Source of the DNA: Porodaedalea pini | Taxonomy: Eukaryota > Basidiomycota > Agaricomycetes > Hymenochaetales > Hymenochaetaceae | DNA: 42,942 nt | Direction of reading: 5' to 3' | Assembly (NCBI GenBank): GCA_002794775.1 | Contig: NBAY01000154.1 | Span: 1 to 42,942 of the forward strand | Shown: piece after piece, positions 42,716-42,942 of the stretch | Numbering within the stretch: the first letter of the stretch is position 1 | Layout of the letters: every line of letters begins with the position of its first letter | Notes under the pieces: model-generated | Seen by the model: the letters and a program-made list of their open reading frames with translations, nothing else | Told to the model about the DNA's origin: nothing | Databases searched by the model: none | Program-made: the position numbers and the translations under genes

Positions 42716-42942
42716 TGTCAGAACTTGAACTTTTACCTTTTCTTTATTTCCCCTTTTCCTTTTCCTTTTTTAATCACTTCCCACACTCCCTTCATATAAC
42801 CTTCATTCGTTCCATTCCCACTCATTATGTAATGTTAGGTAATATAGTCCCACGGTCGTCGCTATATAAGGTCTCAGGAATCGCATGAACTCCTTGTTCT
42901 GCTTTTCCTCTTACCTCCGCGACGACCTAGGTGAGACTCATC
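42716..42942 (+). mobile_element. start of a second Ty3/Gypsy-type LTR, cut by the window end
   Basis: TGTCAGAACTTGAACTTTTA begins a sequence that aligns with 5534 onward. The first about 110 bp are diverged, with small indels and a T-rich insertion. From about 42805 (CATTCGTTCCATTCCCACT) to the end it is nearly identical to the other LTR, including the TATA-like box. It is therefore a related but distinct subfamily copy. Whether it is solo or full length cannot be told. Confidence 0.85.

Overview
The window reads as nuclear DNA of a basidiomycete fungus, most likely an Agaricomycete. Genes are cut by many introns of about 45-70 bp with GT(or GC)-AG ends. The protein families are those seen in mushroom-forming fungi: a Plavaka-type transposase, a DUF6698-like protein, tandem ZZ zinc fingers, and a chromodomain Ty3/Gypsy element. 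Much of the window is transposon-derived, and several elements sit inside one another or inside host genes. No tRNA, rRNA, CRISPR array or bacterial-type operon was seen.

Layout. 0.18-1.68 kb: a small gene of six short exons with a foldback element in one intron. 2.0-14.5 kb: one large host gene (four membrane segments, then five tandem ZZ zinc fingers) split by an 8.1 kb nested insertion. The outer insert is a foldback element (4092-12193). It holds a 1 kb TIR element (4189-5186) and a nearly full-length Ty3/Gypsy chromovirus (5534-11775). 14.6-15.4 kb: an almost perfect long palindrome. 15.6-24.3 kb: broken transporter genes (siderophore MFS transporter with a solo LTR, amino-acid permease, nucleobase permease) around a largely intact secreted GH127/DUF1680 glycosidase. 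24.5-25.0 kb: a small cysteine phosphatase. 25.4-25.8 kb: a truncated third foldback copy. 27.3-30.0 kb, minus strand: an uncharacterised gene with a minisatellite-coded N-terminus. 31.1-32.4 kb: a DUF6698-like gene with a 318 bp duplication. 33.1-42.3 kb: a Plavaka transposase gene split by a gag-only LTR retrotransposon (36275-41467). 42.7 kb to the end: the start of another LTR related to the first Gypsy element.

Order of events, read from target-site duplications. The foldback element entered the ZZ gene at a TA inside an exon, and was then hit by the TIR element and the Gypsy element. The Gypsy LTRs differ at only about 3 of 413 positions, so that insertion is recent. The gag-only element entered the Plavaka gene with a TCGG duplication, and its LTRs differ by roughly 2 percent. 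In both host reading frames, removing the insert and one copy of the target duplication rejoins the frame exactly. Stop codons in the decayed genes are mostly TGA where CGA or TGG is expected, which fits C-to-T decay of repeats.

The most unusual item is the gag-only LTR element. It has no pol, its gag frame has a tail of several hundred residues of VPE/AYR-like repeats, and the pentamer GGTAC occurs about 70 times in 5.2 kb. The motif occurs in more than one reading frame and also in the LTRs, so it may act at the DNA or RNA level.
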